A DNA stretch of 64,000 bases from Candidatus Bathyarchaeia archaeon (GTDB lineage Archaea; Thermoproteota; Bathyarchaeia; Bathyarchaeales; Bathycorpusculaceae). A program made the translations under genes and the position numbers. The stretch is from positions 1,077,507 through 1,141,506 of the forward strand of contig CP166960.1 of assembly GCA_041447175.1 (NCBI GenBank), written 5' to 3'. Below, in pieces: positions 1 through 9,121 of this stretch (position 1 is its first letter; every line of letters begins with the position of its first letter). The notes under the pieces are model-generated. The model did not search any database, had not been told where the DNA came from, and saw only the letters and a list, made by a program, of their open reading frames with translations.

Positions 1-1523
1 AAGCAGGAGCAGAAAGATTTTTGGGTTGGGTTGACCAAAGGCGTCATGCACCCAAACCAGAACAGAAAGCGTTTATCGACCGCATTTTTAGTCCTGAACA
101 AATCGTTATGCTTCAGGGACCGCCTGGAACGGGCAAAACGGAGTCGTTGCAGCTGGCGGTTTTGGCACACATCGCGGCGCATGGGGCAAGCGCCCGTTGC
201 CGTGTGTTGATGGTTGCGCCCACCCACAAAGCTATCCACGAATTCGTCGCAAAACTTGCAAACGCTTGGCATGAGTACCTTGCTGATGGCGGAGTGGATT
301 TGCGGGATCTGAAGATTTACCGTGTGTTAAGCAGTGATGTTTCAGCAGCAACAGCCTTTGATGGCGTTACATACCTTAACTATAACGAGGACAAAGAAGC
401 CGTGGACCAGCTTCGAGCAAGTCTCATAAATCAGGGCAAATTGGTACCCGACAACGAAGACTGCTCCCCCCTGATTGTTTGTGTAACCCCGCCGGGTATG
501 TATGGATTAATGAATAAAATCGGTGAAGGCGAACCCCCATGGGGCGAAGGTTTCTTTGACTTACTTGCAGTTGACGAAGCCAGCATGATGCGGCTGCCTG
601 AACTGATTCTTTCAGGAGCATTCGTCAAAAAGAACGCTCAAATCTTGGTTGCGGGGGACCATCGGCAACTGCCGCCTATTGTCTCACATAACTGGGAAAA
701 AGAAGACCGCCGCACAATCGAAGAAATGGCCTCATTCTTATCCGCGCAAGACTTCCTTCGCCTGCTGCGTCAAGAAGACCTTGGCCTTGAGCATATCCAA
801 TGCAAACATAAGGCGAATATTCCTGCGGAGCGGCTCAGCGAAAGCCACCGATGCCACGAAGTAGTCGCAGCGTTTCTTAAAGAATGGGTGTACGAGAAAG
901 ACGGCATCGACTTCCGCTCAGACCAAAAACAGACCCTACAGCTTGCAAACCCAAAAACCGCGGGGCTTTTGGCTGCATTGAAGCCTGAAAACGTGTTTGT
1001 CCTCATAGTGCATGATGAGGCTGAAAGTTTTCAGTCCAACTTGGTTGAAGCCAAAATTATTGAGGCACTGGTAAGAAATGCACCTTCAAACAATGTTGGG
1101 ATTGTTACGCCGCACAACGCGCAGCGGGGGTTAATAAAAAACCTGCTCTCTGACCGCGGGGAAATCCGTGTGGACACAGTAGAGAGGTATCAAGGCGGAG
1201 AAGGCGACTTCATCATTATTTCATCTACAGTCAGCGACCCTGATTATGTCCGCGCCGAAAGCGACTTTCTGCTTAACTTGAACCGCATTAACGTAGCTGT
1301 GTCTCGCATGAAAAAGAAACTTGTAATTGTCGCCAGCAAATCTATTTTCCAATTCATGCCCCAAGACGCTCGGGACTACGACAAGGCGTTGCTTTGGCGA
1401 GGCATCGCCCAGACGGTTGGGTTCACCGCAGACGCAAACCCTCTGTGGAGGGGAACCTTGCAGGAATTCACTGGACAGACGGCAGCCGAAGTTAAGGTGG
1501 AAGTTTACGCTAAATCACCCTAA
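1..1523 (+). CDS. Superfamily 1 DNA/RNA helicase (UPF1/DNA2-like), 5' end cut by window edge
   Basis: The frame is open from the first bases of the window, so the gene starts outside it; about 500 residues are visible. Motifs appear in the order expected for a UPF1/DNA2-type helicase. There is a Walker A GPPGTGKT near the visible start, a Walker B VDEASM about 190 residues in, AGDHRQLPP (motif III), SESHRCH, a TPHNAQR stretch, VERYQGGEGD (motif V) and NVAVSRMKK (motif VI). The family uses ATP to unwind or strip nucleic acid in the cytoplasm. Whether this one acts on DNA or RNA cannot be told, because the N-terminal accessory domains lie outside the window. It ends 63 bases before a convergent regulator gene. 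Confidence 0.9.
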   Translation, partial: AGAERFLGWVDQRRHAPKPEQKAFIDRIFSPEQIVMLQGPPGTGKTESLQLAVLAHIAAHGASARCRVLMVAPTHKAIHEFVAKLANAWHEYLADGGVDLRDLKIYRVLSSDVSAATAFDGVTYLNYNEDKEAVDQLRASLINQGKLVPDNEDCSPLIVCVTPPGMYGLMNKIGEGEPPWGEGFFDLLAVDEASMMRLPELILSGAFVKKNAQILVAGDHRQLPPIVSHNWEKEDRRTIEEMASFLSAQDFLRLLRQEDLGLEHIQCKHKANIPAERLSESHRCHEVVAAFLKEWVYEKDGIDFRSDQKQTLQLANPKTAGLLAALKPENVFVLIVHDEAESFQSNLVEAKIIEALVRNAPSNNVGIVTPHNAQRGLIKNLLSDRGEIRVDTVERYQGGEGDFIIISSTVSDPDYVRAESDFLLNLNRINVAVSRMKKKLVIVASKSIFQFMPQDARDYDKALLWRGIAQTVGFTADANPLWRGTLQEFTGQTAAEVKVEVYAKSP

Positions 1524-1586
1524 CCAGATGGCTGTGGACCTTGCCTGGATCCGTTATGCTCCACGAAAACAGGAATAGCCACAGTG

Positions 1587-1925
1587 TCATCTGAGAAGGG
1601 AAGGAGAAACCACACGGAAAAATGTCGTCTTTGAAATTCTGCGTTTATTGAGCCAGCCCATCCGCGCTAGCTGGTTCAGGTAATTGCTTTCGATGGCGCG
1701 GCACCGTCCAGTAAGATTTGAAACGTGAACAGCGGCGCATTCTCCTTTAGAAACAACCACCAAATAAGTCCGCCGTAGATGGTCAGGCAGGGCAATTAGT
1801 TTTGATTCCGCAATTTCCATTGGATGTGGCTTCCAGTTCGACATGCTGTTTTCAAGGTCGTCGAGTCGGAAACGGATACTCTGCATTTCTTTAAATATCT
1901 GGTCAAATATGGATCGTCTAACCAT
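1587..1925 (-). CDS. Small winged-helix-like DNA-binding protein
   Basis: A 112-residue protein with an ATG start. The first 30 residues are helical and heptad-like (IFKEMQSIRFRLDDLENSM), which suggests a short dimerising coiled coil. The rest resembles a helix-turn-helix module: residues near 60-100 contain VSNLTGRCRAIESNYLNQL followed by GWLNKRR, like a recognition helix and wing. It is probably a transcription regulator of the MarR/ArsR-like winged-helix type. No ligand-binding or metal site is visible, so its target is unknown. It is convergent with the helicase gene. Confidence 0.55.
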   Translation of the reverse strand: MVRRSIFDQIFKEMQSIRFRLDDLENSMSNWKPHPMEIAESKLIALPDHLRRTYLVVVSKGECAAVHVSNLTGRCRAIESNYLNQLARMGWLNKRRISKTTFFRVVSPSLLR

Positions 1926-2229
1926 TTCATGTCCCCCGATTTTCTTTCACTTAAATGAAAGGGGCGAATTTAATGCTTCTTGCAAAATCAATTCACGCAG
2001 ATTACCAACTCTGCTTCGCATAAATTAGAATAGGCAATTCTTATAGTTAACATAACAGTGTTTTTTAAAAATATTTCTCAAGGAAAAAATCAAAATAAAC
2101 AAAGCTACAACAGAGTGTAGGAGTCATTTTTCCACGGAGATACTAACGTTCAATTGCACCCTTAGGAATTTGGGTGTAAAAGAACTATAAACAAAAAATG
2201 AAATAGTGAGGTTAGATTCTAATGTAAGC
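1926..2229. other. Intergenic region, no gene seen
   Basis: AT-rich stretch between two minus-strand genes. A minus-strand reading frame through 2124-2315 overlaps the zinc-ribbon gene in another frame and looks like a shadow. No RNA or repeat was recognised. Confidence 0.4.
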
Positions 2230-2367
2230 TTAGTATCTTCGCGGAGGTCTTCGTTTTGCGTAACACTCGCGGCAGTACACTGGCCTTGTACCATCGGGTT
2301 TAAAAGGAACTTCACATTCCTTCCCGCATTCAGCGCAGGTTGCCTTGTGTGATTCTTTATTATACAT
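2230..2367 (-). CDS. 45-residue CxxC zinc-ribbon protein
   Basis: A short gene read on the minus strand from an ATG at 2367 to a TAA at 2230. The protein has CAECGKEC at residues 11-18 and YCRECYAKRR at residues 31-40, giving two CxxC pairs about 18 residues apart, separated by VPFKPDGTRPV. This is the pattern of the small CxxC-x17-CxxC zinc-ribbon domain common in archaea and environmental bacteria, usually at the end of larger proteins or alone. A GGAG lies about 12 bases upstream of the ATG. The tail is arginine-rich (KRRPPRRY), so nucleic-acid binding is plausible but unproven. Confidence 0.8.
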   Translation of the reverse strand: MYNKESHKATCAECGKECEVPFKPDGTRPVYCRECYAKRRPPRRY

Positions 2368-2765
2368 CTAGTTTTTCAACTCCTTCTACAGCGGGTACAA
2401 TTTAGTTGTACAGAGTTAGTTATAATGTACACCTATCTAAGCGTATCTGTCCCTACAAATATTTGCATCATCAAAACTCAGAATTTTCAAAAATTTAATG
2501 TCGCCTCAAGATTTCTTTGACTATAGAAGTATTCTAATCTGTCAAGGGTCTTCTTTTACGGGAAAACAGAAATCACTCCTATAATATCGGGAGAATTTAA
2601 GCGCCTGTGATGATAAACACGTCAGTATGAAAAGGGAGGTAAATAAAGTCGGTTCTCCCCCAAAAGATGATTAGCTTTAACCAATTCTGAGGCGTCTACC
2701 CAAAAGGAATCGTAAGAAAGAAAACAACTATTAAGCCACAATACTACTTATTTAAGCGAGAAGAA
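2368..2765. other. Intergenic region, no gene seen
   Basis: About 400 bases of AT-rich sequence between the divergent zinc-ribbon and NUDIX genes. It presumably holds both promoters; a TTATTTAAG element lies near 2748, before the NUDIX start. No RNA gene, repeat or convincing reading frame was seen. Confidence 0.4.
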
Positions 2766-3173
2766 GTGATAGGCAAAAGGAGAAGAGGTACAGCCATAGT
2801 TGACACGCCAGAGGGTATTCTGGTTGTCAGCCGCAACAACAGAACCTTTTTCCTTCCAGGCGGCGGCGCCAAAAGTGGAGAGAGTAGAAGAGACGCCGCG
2901 ATAAGAGAACTAGAAGAAGAAACAGGACTACAAACCGTGAAGTGCCAGTTCCTTTTCGAATACCCGTCATTCACAAACGATCATAAAGTTTTCTTAATGG
3001 AAACGGTCGGTGTTGCTGAACCCGAAAACGAAATCAGGTTCATAGATTTTTTTGATGGCTCAAACTTAAAAGTATCCAGCACCACATGGGAAATAATCGA
3101 ATTATATCACCTGAAGAGACGACTTAATGAATCACAAGCCACCTCAAGTTCTGGAGACACAAAGAAAACGTAG
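2766..3173 (+). CDS. NUDIX hydrolase
   Basis: A 135-residue cytoplasmic protein with a GTG start. The NUDIX box lies at residues 32-55: GGGAKSGE, then RELEEETGL, which matches the GX5EX7REUXEEXGU signature with the metal-binding glutamates at 48, 51 and 52. The family hydrolyses nucleoside diphosphates linked to another group, so it could clean up damaged nucleotides or recycle nucleotide sugars. The exact substrate cannot be read from the sequence. It is convergent with the glycan operon that starts on the minus strand at 3232. Confidence 0.9.
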   Translation: MIGKRRRGTAIVDTPEGILVVSRNNRTFFLPGGGAKSGESRRDAAIRELEEETGLQTVKCQFLFEYPSFTNDHKVFLMETVGVAEPENEIRFIDFFDGSNLKVSSTTWEIIELYHLKRRLNESQATSSSGDTKKT

Positions 3174-3231
3174 TTACCTTAAAAGCCAGCTGACCACGCA
3201 GCCTGAATTTAGCAGGTCATCAACCAGCTAC

Positions 3232-5445
3232 TTATGGAATAAGCCAATAACCTTGCGCATCCCCATCATCATATATCTGGATTGACTGGGTTAAAGCAGA
3301 AGTAGCGAAAACAGAGTTTTCGAAAGGCTCACTGTCGGGATACTCCACATACGCCGTCATTATTGTTCCGTTAAGGTTTTCTTTCCGAAGAAAAACAAAA
3401 GAGTGCGGAGGCAACCGTTCGGTGTCCCCCCAAAACGTATCTAAATTCCAAAAAGTAAATTCAGAAAGAATTGTTCGACCATAAAAATCTGCATAAACAG
3501 TAACATTAAATGGGTATTGACTTGACTGAAAAGCCATCCATCTTGCAGCTTCAACTTCCGCGTCGCTAAAGCGGGGATAATCAAGGGAGTTATTAAGCGA
3601 CATCGAAGTCGGATTATCCTGAGTCACTTCATAAACAAAGCCTGAATTAAACAATAGGAACAGGGCCAAAAGTGCCGACAGAAACATTAACCCAATTTTC
3701 GAGGTAACCTTGAGTTTCATTAGATTAGACACTTTTTCCAAAAGGACTAAGAATCCAAGAATAGCGAAGGGCGCTAAAAAAAACAAGGTGATAAGGTAAA
3801 GGCGGGAGGCGTTAAGCGCGTCGGAAAAATAGGGAACTGCAACACAAGCAAGAGCAACAACTAAGCAAACAAAAGAGAAAGTTAAGTATTCCCTGCTGAA
3901 CTTAGTGAATCGTTCATGAAGAACTGCCCAGAAAAATCCGGCAACTATGAAGAATTGAAAAAGCAAAAAGAGCCCTTTGTTCAGCAAGTGAAAAAATAAT
4001 CCTTGTTGAGTGACTAAAATCGCCAAACCCTGAGAGGCATCAGGGTTGATGAACTGAACGAGGAAAGAAGAAAAAATGTGATTGACTATGTCAATAAACT
4101 CAAAAAGAGGCGTGGAACTCGAAACGAGATAATACCATGTGAAGGTAACGACTGCAAAAAATAGTATTGACCAAACCGCAACAAGTGAATTGCCATCAGA
4201 CTTGGCTACAGTTAAATTGTTCGCCCTTTTAGAAAGAGCGGGTCTTCTAACTAATCGGCTAATCAGCGTTTGAAGCTTCTTACTTTCAGTTAACTTTAGA
4301 ATAACCCACGTAAGACTCAGGGCAAACAGGAAAAAATAAGAAAGCCCATAATGAGAAATAACCAAAGAAGCACAAAAAACAAAAAACAGAACGTTCCTGA
4401 TTTTTGTTGGCCAATTTTTTTCCACAATCAACAGAAGAAGTAACACTAGAAAAATGCTCGCAATTTCTTGACGCGCTATTTGAGTCATTTCTTGATAGTA
4501 AACATAAGATGCCATGAAGAAAAAACTTGAAAGAAACGCGATGGAAGCGTTAGTTTTCTTTTTGAACAATTCGTAGAGGCCAACGGGAACTAAAGAGAAC
4601 AAGATTGGATAGATTATTTTAAAAACCCAAACTAAATTGAGGTTGCAGACTTCAGAGATAATAGGGGCAAGCATAACAACGCTGAGCATAGAATTATAAG
4701 TGAAAGGCAGGGCAGGATTCCAGTACGATTCGGATTGAACCAAGCTAGCAAAGTAGTATTCGTTGTGTATGTCCCAACCAGTCAAGTTGTTGCTAATCAA
4801 AGACGAATAAAAAAGAAGGGATAAACTAATAGAGAAAACCAAAACAGGGTATAGTCTGGAGGGGATTTTTTTGATAAAGATTACTGCTGGTGTAACAGAC
4901 AAAACCAGAAGAGTTAGCAGAAGAATGAGGTTTTGCCCGTAGACGTTCATTGTATAGACGCCAAGGATGCTCAAAAGCGGAAGCAAACAAATTATAAGCG
5001 TGCGTACAGGGAAAGGGTCATTTTGCAGGGTAACTGGAAGCAGAGGCTTGTTTTTTTCCCGCATATAAAGTATGCCGCAGAGAATTAAGACGACTACGCT
5101 CACGGCGATTGAAAAAGGAATCAAAGAAACTATGCCGATTGCGAAAAGGGCACTTAGTGAGTTTAGCAGAAGTCCAAGTGCCATAAGCAAGGTAAGACTC
5201 AAACCGACTGTGAATAATAATGCTTCTGTTGTGGTTTGCTTGGCTATCCGCAAGAAACGTAAGAGCACCATCCCTGGAACAAACACTAGATAACAGAAGC
5301 CAACCAGTTGCGTCAAAATCGGAGTTTGAAAACCCAGCCAATTCAAACTTATCAGGACAGAAAATAACGCTTGAATTGACAATACACAAAAAAGGAATTC
5401 TTTGAGTCCCCATGAGTTAACGTTTAAAGCATGTTGTACTTGCAA
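3232..5445 (-). CDS. Polytopic membrane protein, DUF2206 / GT-C glycosyltransferase-like
   Basis: A membrane protein of about 737 residues with more than ten hydrophobic helices. The opening region (a QLVGFCYLVFVPGMVLLRFL stretch, then an ALLFTVGLSLTLLM stretch) is typical of archaeal DUF2206 proteins. An acidic loop, GWDIHNEYYFA near residue 230, sits where GT-C glycosyltransferases keep their catalytic acid, followed by about 500 residues that include a C-terminal soluble part. It is probably the last step or flippase-like part of a surface glycan pathway, since it closes an operon of glycosyltransferases. The reading frame is open to a GTG at 5469, but a GAGGTGA four bases before a TTG at 5445 favours the shorter start. 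Confidence 0.7.
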   Translation of the reverse strand: MQVQHALNVNSWGLKEFLFCVLSIQALFSVLISLNWLGFQTPILTQLVGFCYLVFVPGMVLLRFLRIAKQTTTEALLFTVGLSLTLLMALGLLLNSLSALFAIGIVSLIPFSIAVSVVVLILCGILYMREKNKPLLPVTLQNDPFPVRTLIICLLPLLSILGVYTMNVYGQNLILLLTLLVLSVTPAVIFIKKIPSRLYPVLVFSISLSLLFYSSLISNNLTGWDIHNEYYFASLVQSESYWNPALPFTYNSMLSVVMLAPIISEVCNLNLVWVFKIIYPILFSLVPVGLYELFKKKTNASIAFLSSFFFMASYVYYQEMTQIARQEIASIFLVLLLLLIVEKNWPTKIRNVLFFVFCASLVISHYGLSYFFLFALSLTWVILKLTESKKLQTLISRLVRRPALSKRANNLTVAKSDGNSLVAVWSILFFAVVTFTWYYLVSSSTPLFEFIDIVNHIFSSFLVQFINPDASQGLAILVTQQGLFFHLLNKGLFLLFQFFIVAGFFWAVLHERFTKFSREYLTFSFVCLVVALACVAVPYFSDALNASRLYLITLFFLAPFAILGFLVLLEKVSNLMKLKVTSKIGLMFLSALLALFLLFNSGFVYEVTQDNPTSMSLNNSLDYPRFSDAEVEAARWMAFQSSQYPFNVTVYADFYGRTILSEFTFWNLDTFWGDTERLPPHSFVFLRKENLNGTIMTAYVEYPDSEPFENSVFATSALTQSIQIYDDGDAQGYWLIP

Positions 5446-5545
5446 GCGTTCACCTCTTGGGCATATCACAAGGCGTCAGTGTAGCCAAATAGAAACAAAA
5501 AAGCGAGCAGGGAAGGGGTTCCCTGAAAAGAAGCATATAGCAAGT

Positions 5546-6682
5546 TTAAAGTGCAATTGCTCGGCTTAAATTCCATTTAATTTTGTTCCAATCAAACTCC
5601 GTTTCCGCCAGTTCCCTTGAGTTATGCCCCATTTCCCTAAGCAGGTCTACTGGCTTTTGCGTAAACGACCCAAAACCTTCCAATAAGCCAACTGCCGCGC
5701 TTTTTTTTGTCACGAGACCACAGTTGTATCGGGTCACCAATTCGGCGGCGTCACCAACGTTGGTGGTCAATATGGGTTTACCCATGGCTGCGTATTCAGC
5801 AAATTTTGTTGGAGCGGCTATTTCGGTTGCGGGATGAGTGGGTCTTGGAAGGACAAGAACATTGCAGACCCCCGCGTATAGGGGAACCTGTATGTGGCTA
5901 ACCCGTGGAACAAACAGAAGGTTACCAGCTTTTTGCGTCTTGTTTTGGTTTGTACCGACAACTAAAAACTGAACGTTAGGGTTACGGAGCAGCTTAGCCG
6001 CGTAAATGAAGTTCGCCAAGCCTTGCCACTTCTGGGTGTCCCCTATGTAGCCAAAAACAAACTTGCCGTCTAAACCCAGTTTCCTTTTGAGTGAATAAGC
6101 ATCAACGTCGCTTACCGGTTTGAATAAGTTCAAGTCAACGCCGTTTGTGACGTAATAGGTCTTTTTAGAAGACCCGCCGTTATATTTTTTTAAGTAAAGC
6201 ATCATTTTGTTTGAAACGCAAACTATTCTATCTGAGAAGGAAATTGCGGCCGTTTCAACGGCAGTTTTTGATAAGAGACGTATCGCCCCTGTTAAGCTTT
6301 GGGTGTTTCCTGTATTTAGACGATGTTCTTCTATGGCACTTCCGTGCATGTCGTAGATAAGAGGTACATGCTTTAGTTTCCCCAGAATTGACCAAAAGGC
6401 GCCTCCGTAGGTGTTTCCGTACATCAAGTCATAGTTTTCTTTGCCAAGGCCGCGCAGGTGAGTTAGATTTGTGAGGGCTTTTGGAGAAAAAACGATTGAA
6501 TGGTCAAAAACGCTCAGGTCAACGGCGTTTCCCCCAGTTTTTAGCCACGCCTTTTTTTCTGCGTACTGTACGAGGTGAACTTGGTGACCTAACTCTATCA
6601 GAAGCCGATTGATGTTCAGTATGCGCTTAGACATTGCATCGTCAAGTAGGATACCTGCTATGACACTGAGTATTTTCAACAA
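5546..6682 (-). CDS. Glycosyltransferase family 4 (GT-B fold)
   Basis: A 378-residue protein with the two-Rossmann GT-B layout. The acceptor half starts at the N-terminus (MLKILSVIAG, then the ILNINRLLIELGHQVHLVQY stretch). The donor half contains FVFGYIGDTQKWQG (around residue 210) and the sugar-nucleotide binding segment EIAAPTKFAEYAAMGKPIL, which carries the E-x7-E of family 4. It would transfer a sugar from a nucleotide donor to a lipid-linked or protein-linked glycan at the inner membrane face. The sugar is not predictable. It lies about 40 bases after the next GT4 gene in the same operon. Confidence 0.85.
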   Translation of the reverse strand: MLKILSVIAGILLDDAMSKRILNINRLLIELGHQVHLVQYAEKKAWLKTGGNAVDLSVFDHSIVFSPKALTNLTHLRGLGKENYDLMYGNTYGGAFWSILGKLKHVPLIYDMHGSAIEEHRLNTGNTQSLTGAIRLLSKTAVETAAISFSDRIVCVSNKMMLYLKKYNGGSSKKTYYVTNGVDLNLFKPVSDVDAYSLKRKLGLDGKFVFGYIGDTQKWQGLANFIYAAKLLRNPNVQFLVVGTNQNKTQKAGNLLFVPRVSHIQVPLYAGVCNVLVLPRPTHPATEIAAPTKFAEYAAMGKPILTTNVGDAAELVTRYNCGLVTKKSAAVGLLEGFGSFTQKPVDLLREMGHNSRELAETEFDWNKIKWNLSRAIAL

Positions 6683-6721
6683 ATCACCCGAAGCTGAAGC
6701 TGTGAAGCCGGGGCATTTGAA

Positions 6722-7903
6722 TCAGGAATGCATAGCCTCAGTGTAGATTCTTAGCAGGTCATCAACGACAACTTGAAGAGAAAAATGCTCTTTGACGTAA
6801 TGTTTCCCCATCAAACCCAAGGTGTTTGCTTTTTCTTCATCAAGCAACAACCCTAAAAGAAGTTCAGCCAGCTCCCTAACGTTTTCAGATTCATAAAGGC
6901 AGCCTCCTGCTGCTTGTACAAGTTCTTGAAGTCCAAGTATTTTGCTTGCTATGACGGGCTTGCCGCAGGCGTAAGCTTCAAGGGCGCTCATTGGAAAAGC
7001 TTCATATCGTGAAGGCAAAACACATACATCTGCATCGTTAAGTGCCGCTAACTTGTCCTCACCGTAAAGAGGCCCAGCAAAGTGAATGCTGTCTTGTAGA
7101 TTTAAGAATTTGACTTGTGTTTGGAGCGTTTTTAAGAAACCATCGTCGGGTCCAACTATGCAAAGTGTCGATTCGTGGAAATGTAAATTTTTCGTTAAAT
7201 ACGCATATGCATTAACTAACTGGTCAACACCTTTTTTCCAATGAAGCCGCCCTAAAAACAGTATGACCCTCTTGTCGGCGGGAATTCCATACCGAACTCG
7301 GAAGGCACCTTTTGGAGGCAGAACCTCGTAACAGGAAAGGTCAACCCCATTTGGAAGAACCTCAACACTTATGTGAGGAGCCATCTGGTGGTACTCCCAC
7401 TGTTCCGTTTTGCTTAACGCCAGCAGTGTCGACGCATCCCGTAGTAACCGATAACCAAAAAACCCATCAAAAACCCGTTTCATGTTCCGCTTGGTTTGGT
7501 CAAGCATTAGTGAACCATGTGCCTGCAGCAAGTAAGGAACACCATATTTTTTTGCGTAATGATGAACTACAATGTTTTGAAAGGAGCGGTATTCATGAAG
7601 ATGAATCACGTCAAAACTCTGCACACACCGTTGAACCGTTTCGATAAGGTTTGGCGTTATGAACTGTTTAGCTGCGCGAACTGAAGCCAAGGTTAGGTTC
7701 CTGAAATAATGAACTTCAACTCCGTCAATGAACCGAAGTGGCGCGTCCGATAAGCGGGAGTACGCATCTTTCGCGTCACTCGTATAGACAACTACATCAT
7801 GGTTCCTTTTCGCCAGCTCTTTAGCAAGGTCATACGCTACTTTTGGTGCACCTCCAAACGCGAAAGAGGGCGCAAAAGCGACCGCAACCACAAGTATACG
7901 CAT
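6722..7903 (-). CDS. Glycosyltransferase family 4 (GT-B fold)
   Basis: A GT4 enzyme of about 393 residues. The N-terminal half starts MRILVVAVAFAPSFAFGGAP, with the glycine-rich loop typical of the family. The C-terminal half carries VILFLGRLHWKKGVDQLV and YEAFPMSALEAYACGKPVIA, the donor-binding E-x7-E region. The frame opens six codons earlier, but the ATG at 7903 starts the canonical first beta strand. It shares an operon with six other glycan genes; assembly of a surface polysaccharide or N-glycan is inferred from that context. Confidence 0.87.
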   Translation of the reverse strand: MRILVVAVAFAPSFAFGGAPKVAYDLAKELAKRNHDVVVYTSDAKDAYSRLSDAPLRFIDGVEVHYFRNLTLASVRAAKQFITPNLIETVQRCVQSFDVIHLHEYRSFQNIVVHHYAKKYGVPYLLQAHGSLMLDQTKRNMKRVFDGFFGYRLLRDASTLLALSKTEQWEYHQMAPHISVEVLPNGVDLSCYEVLPPKGAFRVRYGIPADKRVILFLGRLHWKKGVDQLVNAYAYLTKNLHFHESTLCIVGPDDGFLKTLQTQVKFLNLQDSIHFAGPLYGEDKLAALNDADVCVLPSRYEAFPMSALEAYACGKPVIASKILGLQELVQAAGGCLYESENVRELAELLLGLLLDEEKANTLGLMGKHYVKEHFSLQVVVDDLLRIYTEAMHS

Positions 7904-7948
7904 TATGTCACCAAGTTTCACTGCCTAGACAGGCGTTTCGGAGGTAGG

Positions 7949-9121
7949 TTAAACGCCTTTACTGTGCATGTCAAATTCTCGTCTTGTCGTCTTTACCTGT
8001 TTAAGAAATCTTGAATGCCCAAAAACAGTAGCTTTCATCAAACCAATCAAAAGATAAAGCTGCAATTGAATAAAAGCGATGAGAATATTGCGGGTTTTAG
8101 AGGGCAAAAAAACCGCAACAATAAACACACAAATTAGGGCTACAAGTTGCCAAGGCAATTCGAGCAAAACAAGCGGAATCAACAAAACGGCACATAGAAA
8201 AAGCAAAGGTGAAACCAAGTGGATTGCAAAAGTGTTGGGGAAGATAACTCGACCAAATGGGGTGGGTGTGAACAGGAGGTCGCGGTTTTGGAGCATGCTT
8301 TCCTGATTAAGGGTGGCTCGTTGAATTTTCTGTCGGTTTCGGTCATCTGAACGGTTTGTTGCCAAGCAATAGAATTTGATTCGGGGGTCACATTTAGCTT
8401 TATATCCAGCGCGTATTGCGGATAGGGAGATGCAAACGTCTAAAATACCTTTTCGGCTGTCAACGTTCATAGGAAAAAGCTCTCGTCTAATCGCGGCGAA
8501 TTCACCTCGGAAATAGTAGGTTGAGTAAACTTTGCTTTCAGAAATGCTGAAGGTGTTGTAAAGTGAACGATGAGTGTGCTCCATTTGCGTAACAAGGTTT
8601 TCTTTGGGGTTTACTATCTGTTCGACGCCTGTAATGGCTCCCACTTTTGGGTCCATTAAGTCTTCAGCTAAAAGCAGTAAAACATCCTCATCAAACAACG
8701 CCTCAGTATCAGTCAAAACAGCTACATCCCCCGTGCTAATGCGTACACCATCTTTAGTAGCTTGGGTTACACCCTCCCGCGCTTGGTTTTTAACCAAAAC
8801 TAAACGGTCATCCTCAACGCCTTCCAGCAGCTTAACAGTTTTGTCAGTGGAGCCCCCGTCAACTACGATAACCTCCACCTTATCTTTTGGGTAGCTCAAA
8901 CTCAAAAGATTATTCATCTTACGGCTGATGAGCTTTTCTTCGTTGTAAACTGGTAAAATGATGGATACCTTTGGAAAGAAAGGGGGGTTCGTAACTTTTT
9001 TTGTTGAGGTTGCATCGCTTGTTATTGAAAAAGAGTAAACAAAAAGGGCGATGCGAATAAGATAGGGAATAAGGGCTATGAAGAGTAGTATGATGAAAAC
9101 CGTTAAAAACAAACTAACCAC
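7949..9121 (-). CDS. Membrane-anchored family 2 glycosyltransferase
   Basis: A 390-residue protein with one N-terminal membrane helix (residues 1-30), a GT-A catalytic domain and two to three C-terminal membrane helices (residues 290-365). The catalytic domain shows VSIILPVYNEE, VIVVDGGSTDKT and a DTEALFDED segment in place of the usual DxD. This resembles the cellulose-synthase-like or hyaluronan-synthase-like branch of GT2. Its stop codon region is followed closely by the next gene, and its start abuts the stop of the upstream epimerase gene, so translation is probably coupled. Confidence 0.85.
   Translation of the reverse strand: MVSLFLTVFIILLFIALIPYLIRIALFVYSFSITSDATSTKKVTNPPFFPKVSIILPVYNEEKLISRKMNNLLSLSYPKDKVEVIVVDGGSTDKTVKLLEGVEDDRLVLVKNQAREGVTQATKDGVRISTGDVAVLTDTEALFDEDVLLLLAEDLMDPKVGAITGVEQIVNPKENLVTQMEHTHRSLYNTFSISESKVYSTYYFRGEFAAIRRELFPMNVDSRKGILDVCISLSAIRAGYKAKCDPRIKFYCLATNRSDDRNRQKIQRATLNQESMLQNRDLLFTPTPFGRVIFPNTFAIHLVSPLLFLCAVLLIPLVLLELPWQLVALICVFIVAVFLPSKTRNILIAFIQLQLYLLIGLMKATVFGHSRFLKQVKTTRREFDMHSKGV

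Noticed and set aside
2124-2315. 63-residue minus-strand frame
   Set aside because: It overlaps the zinc-ribbon gene in a different frame and has no domain; the zinc-ribbon frame has the conserved cysteine pattern.
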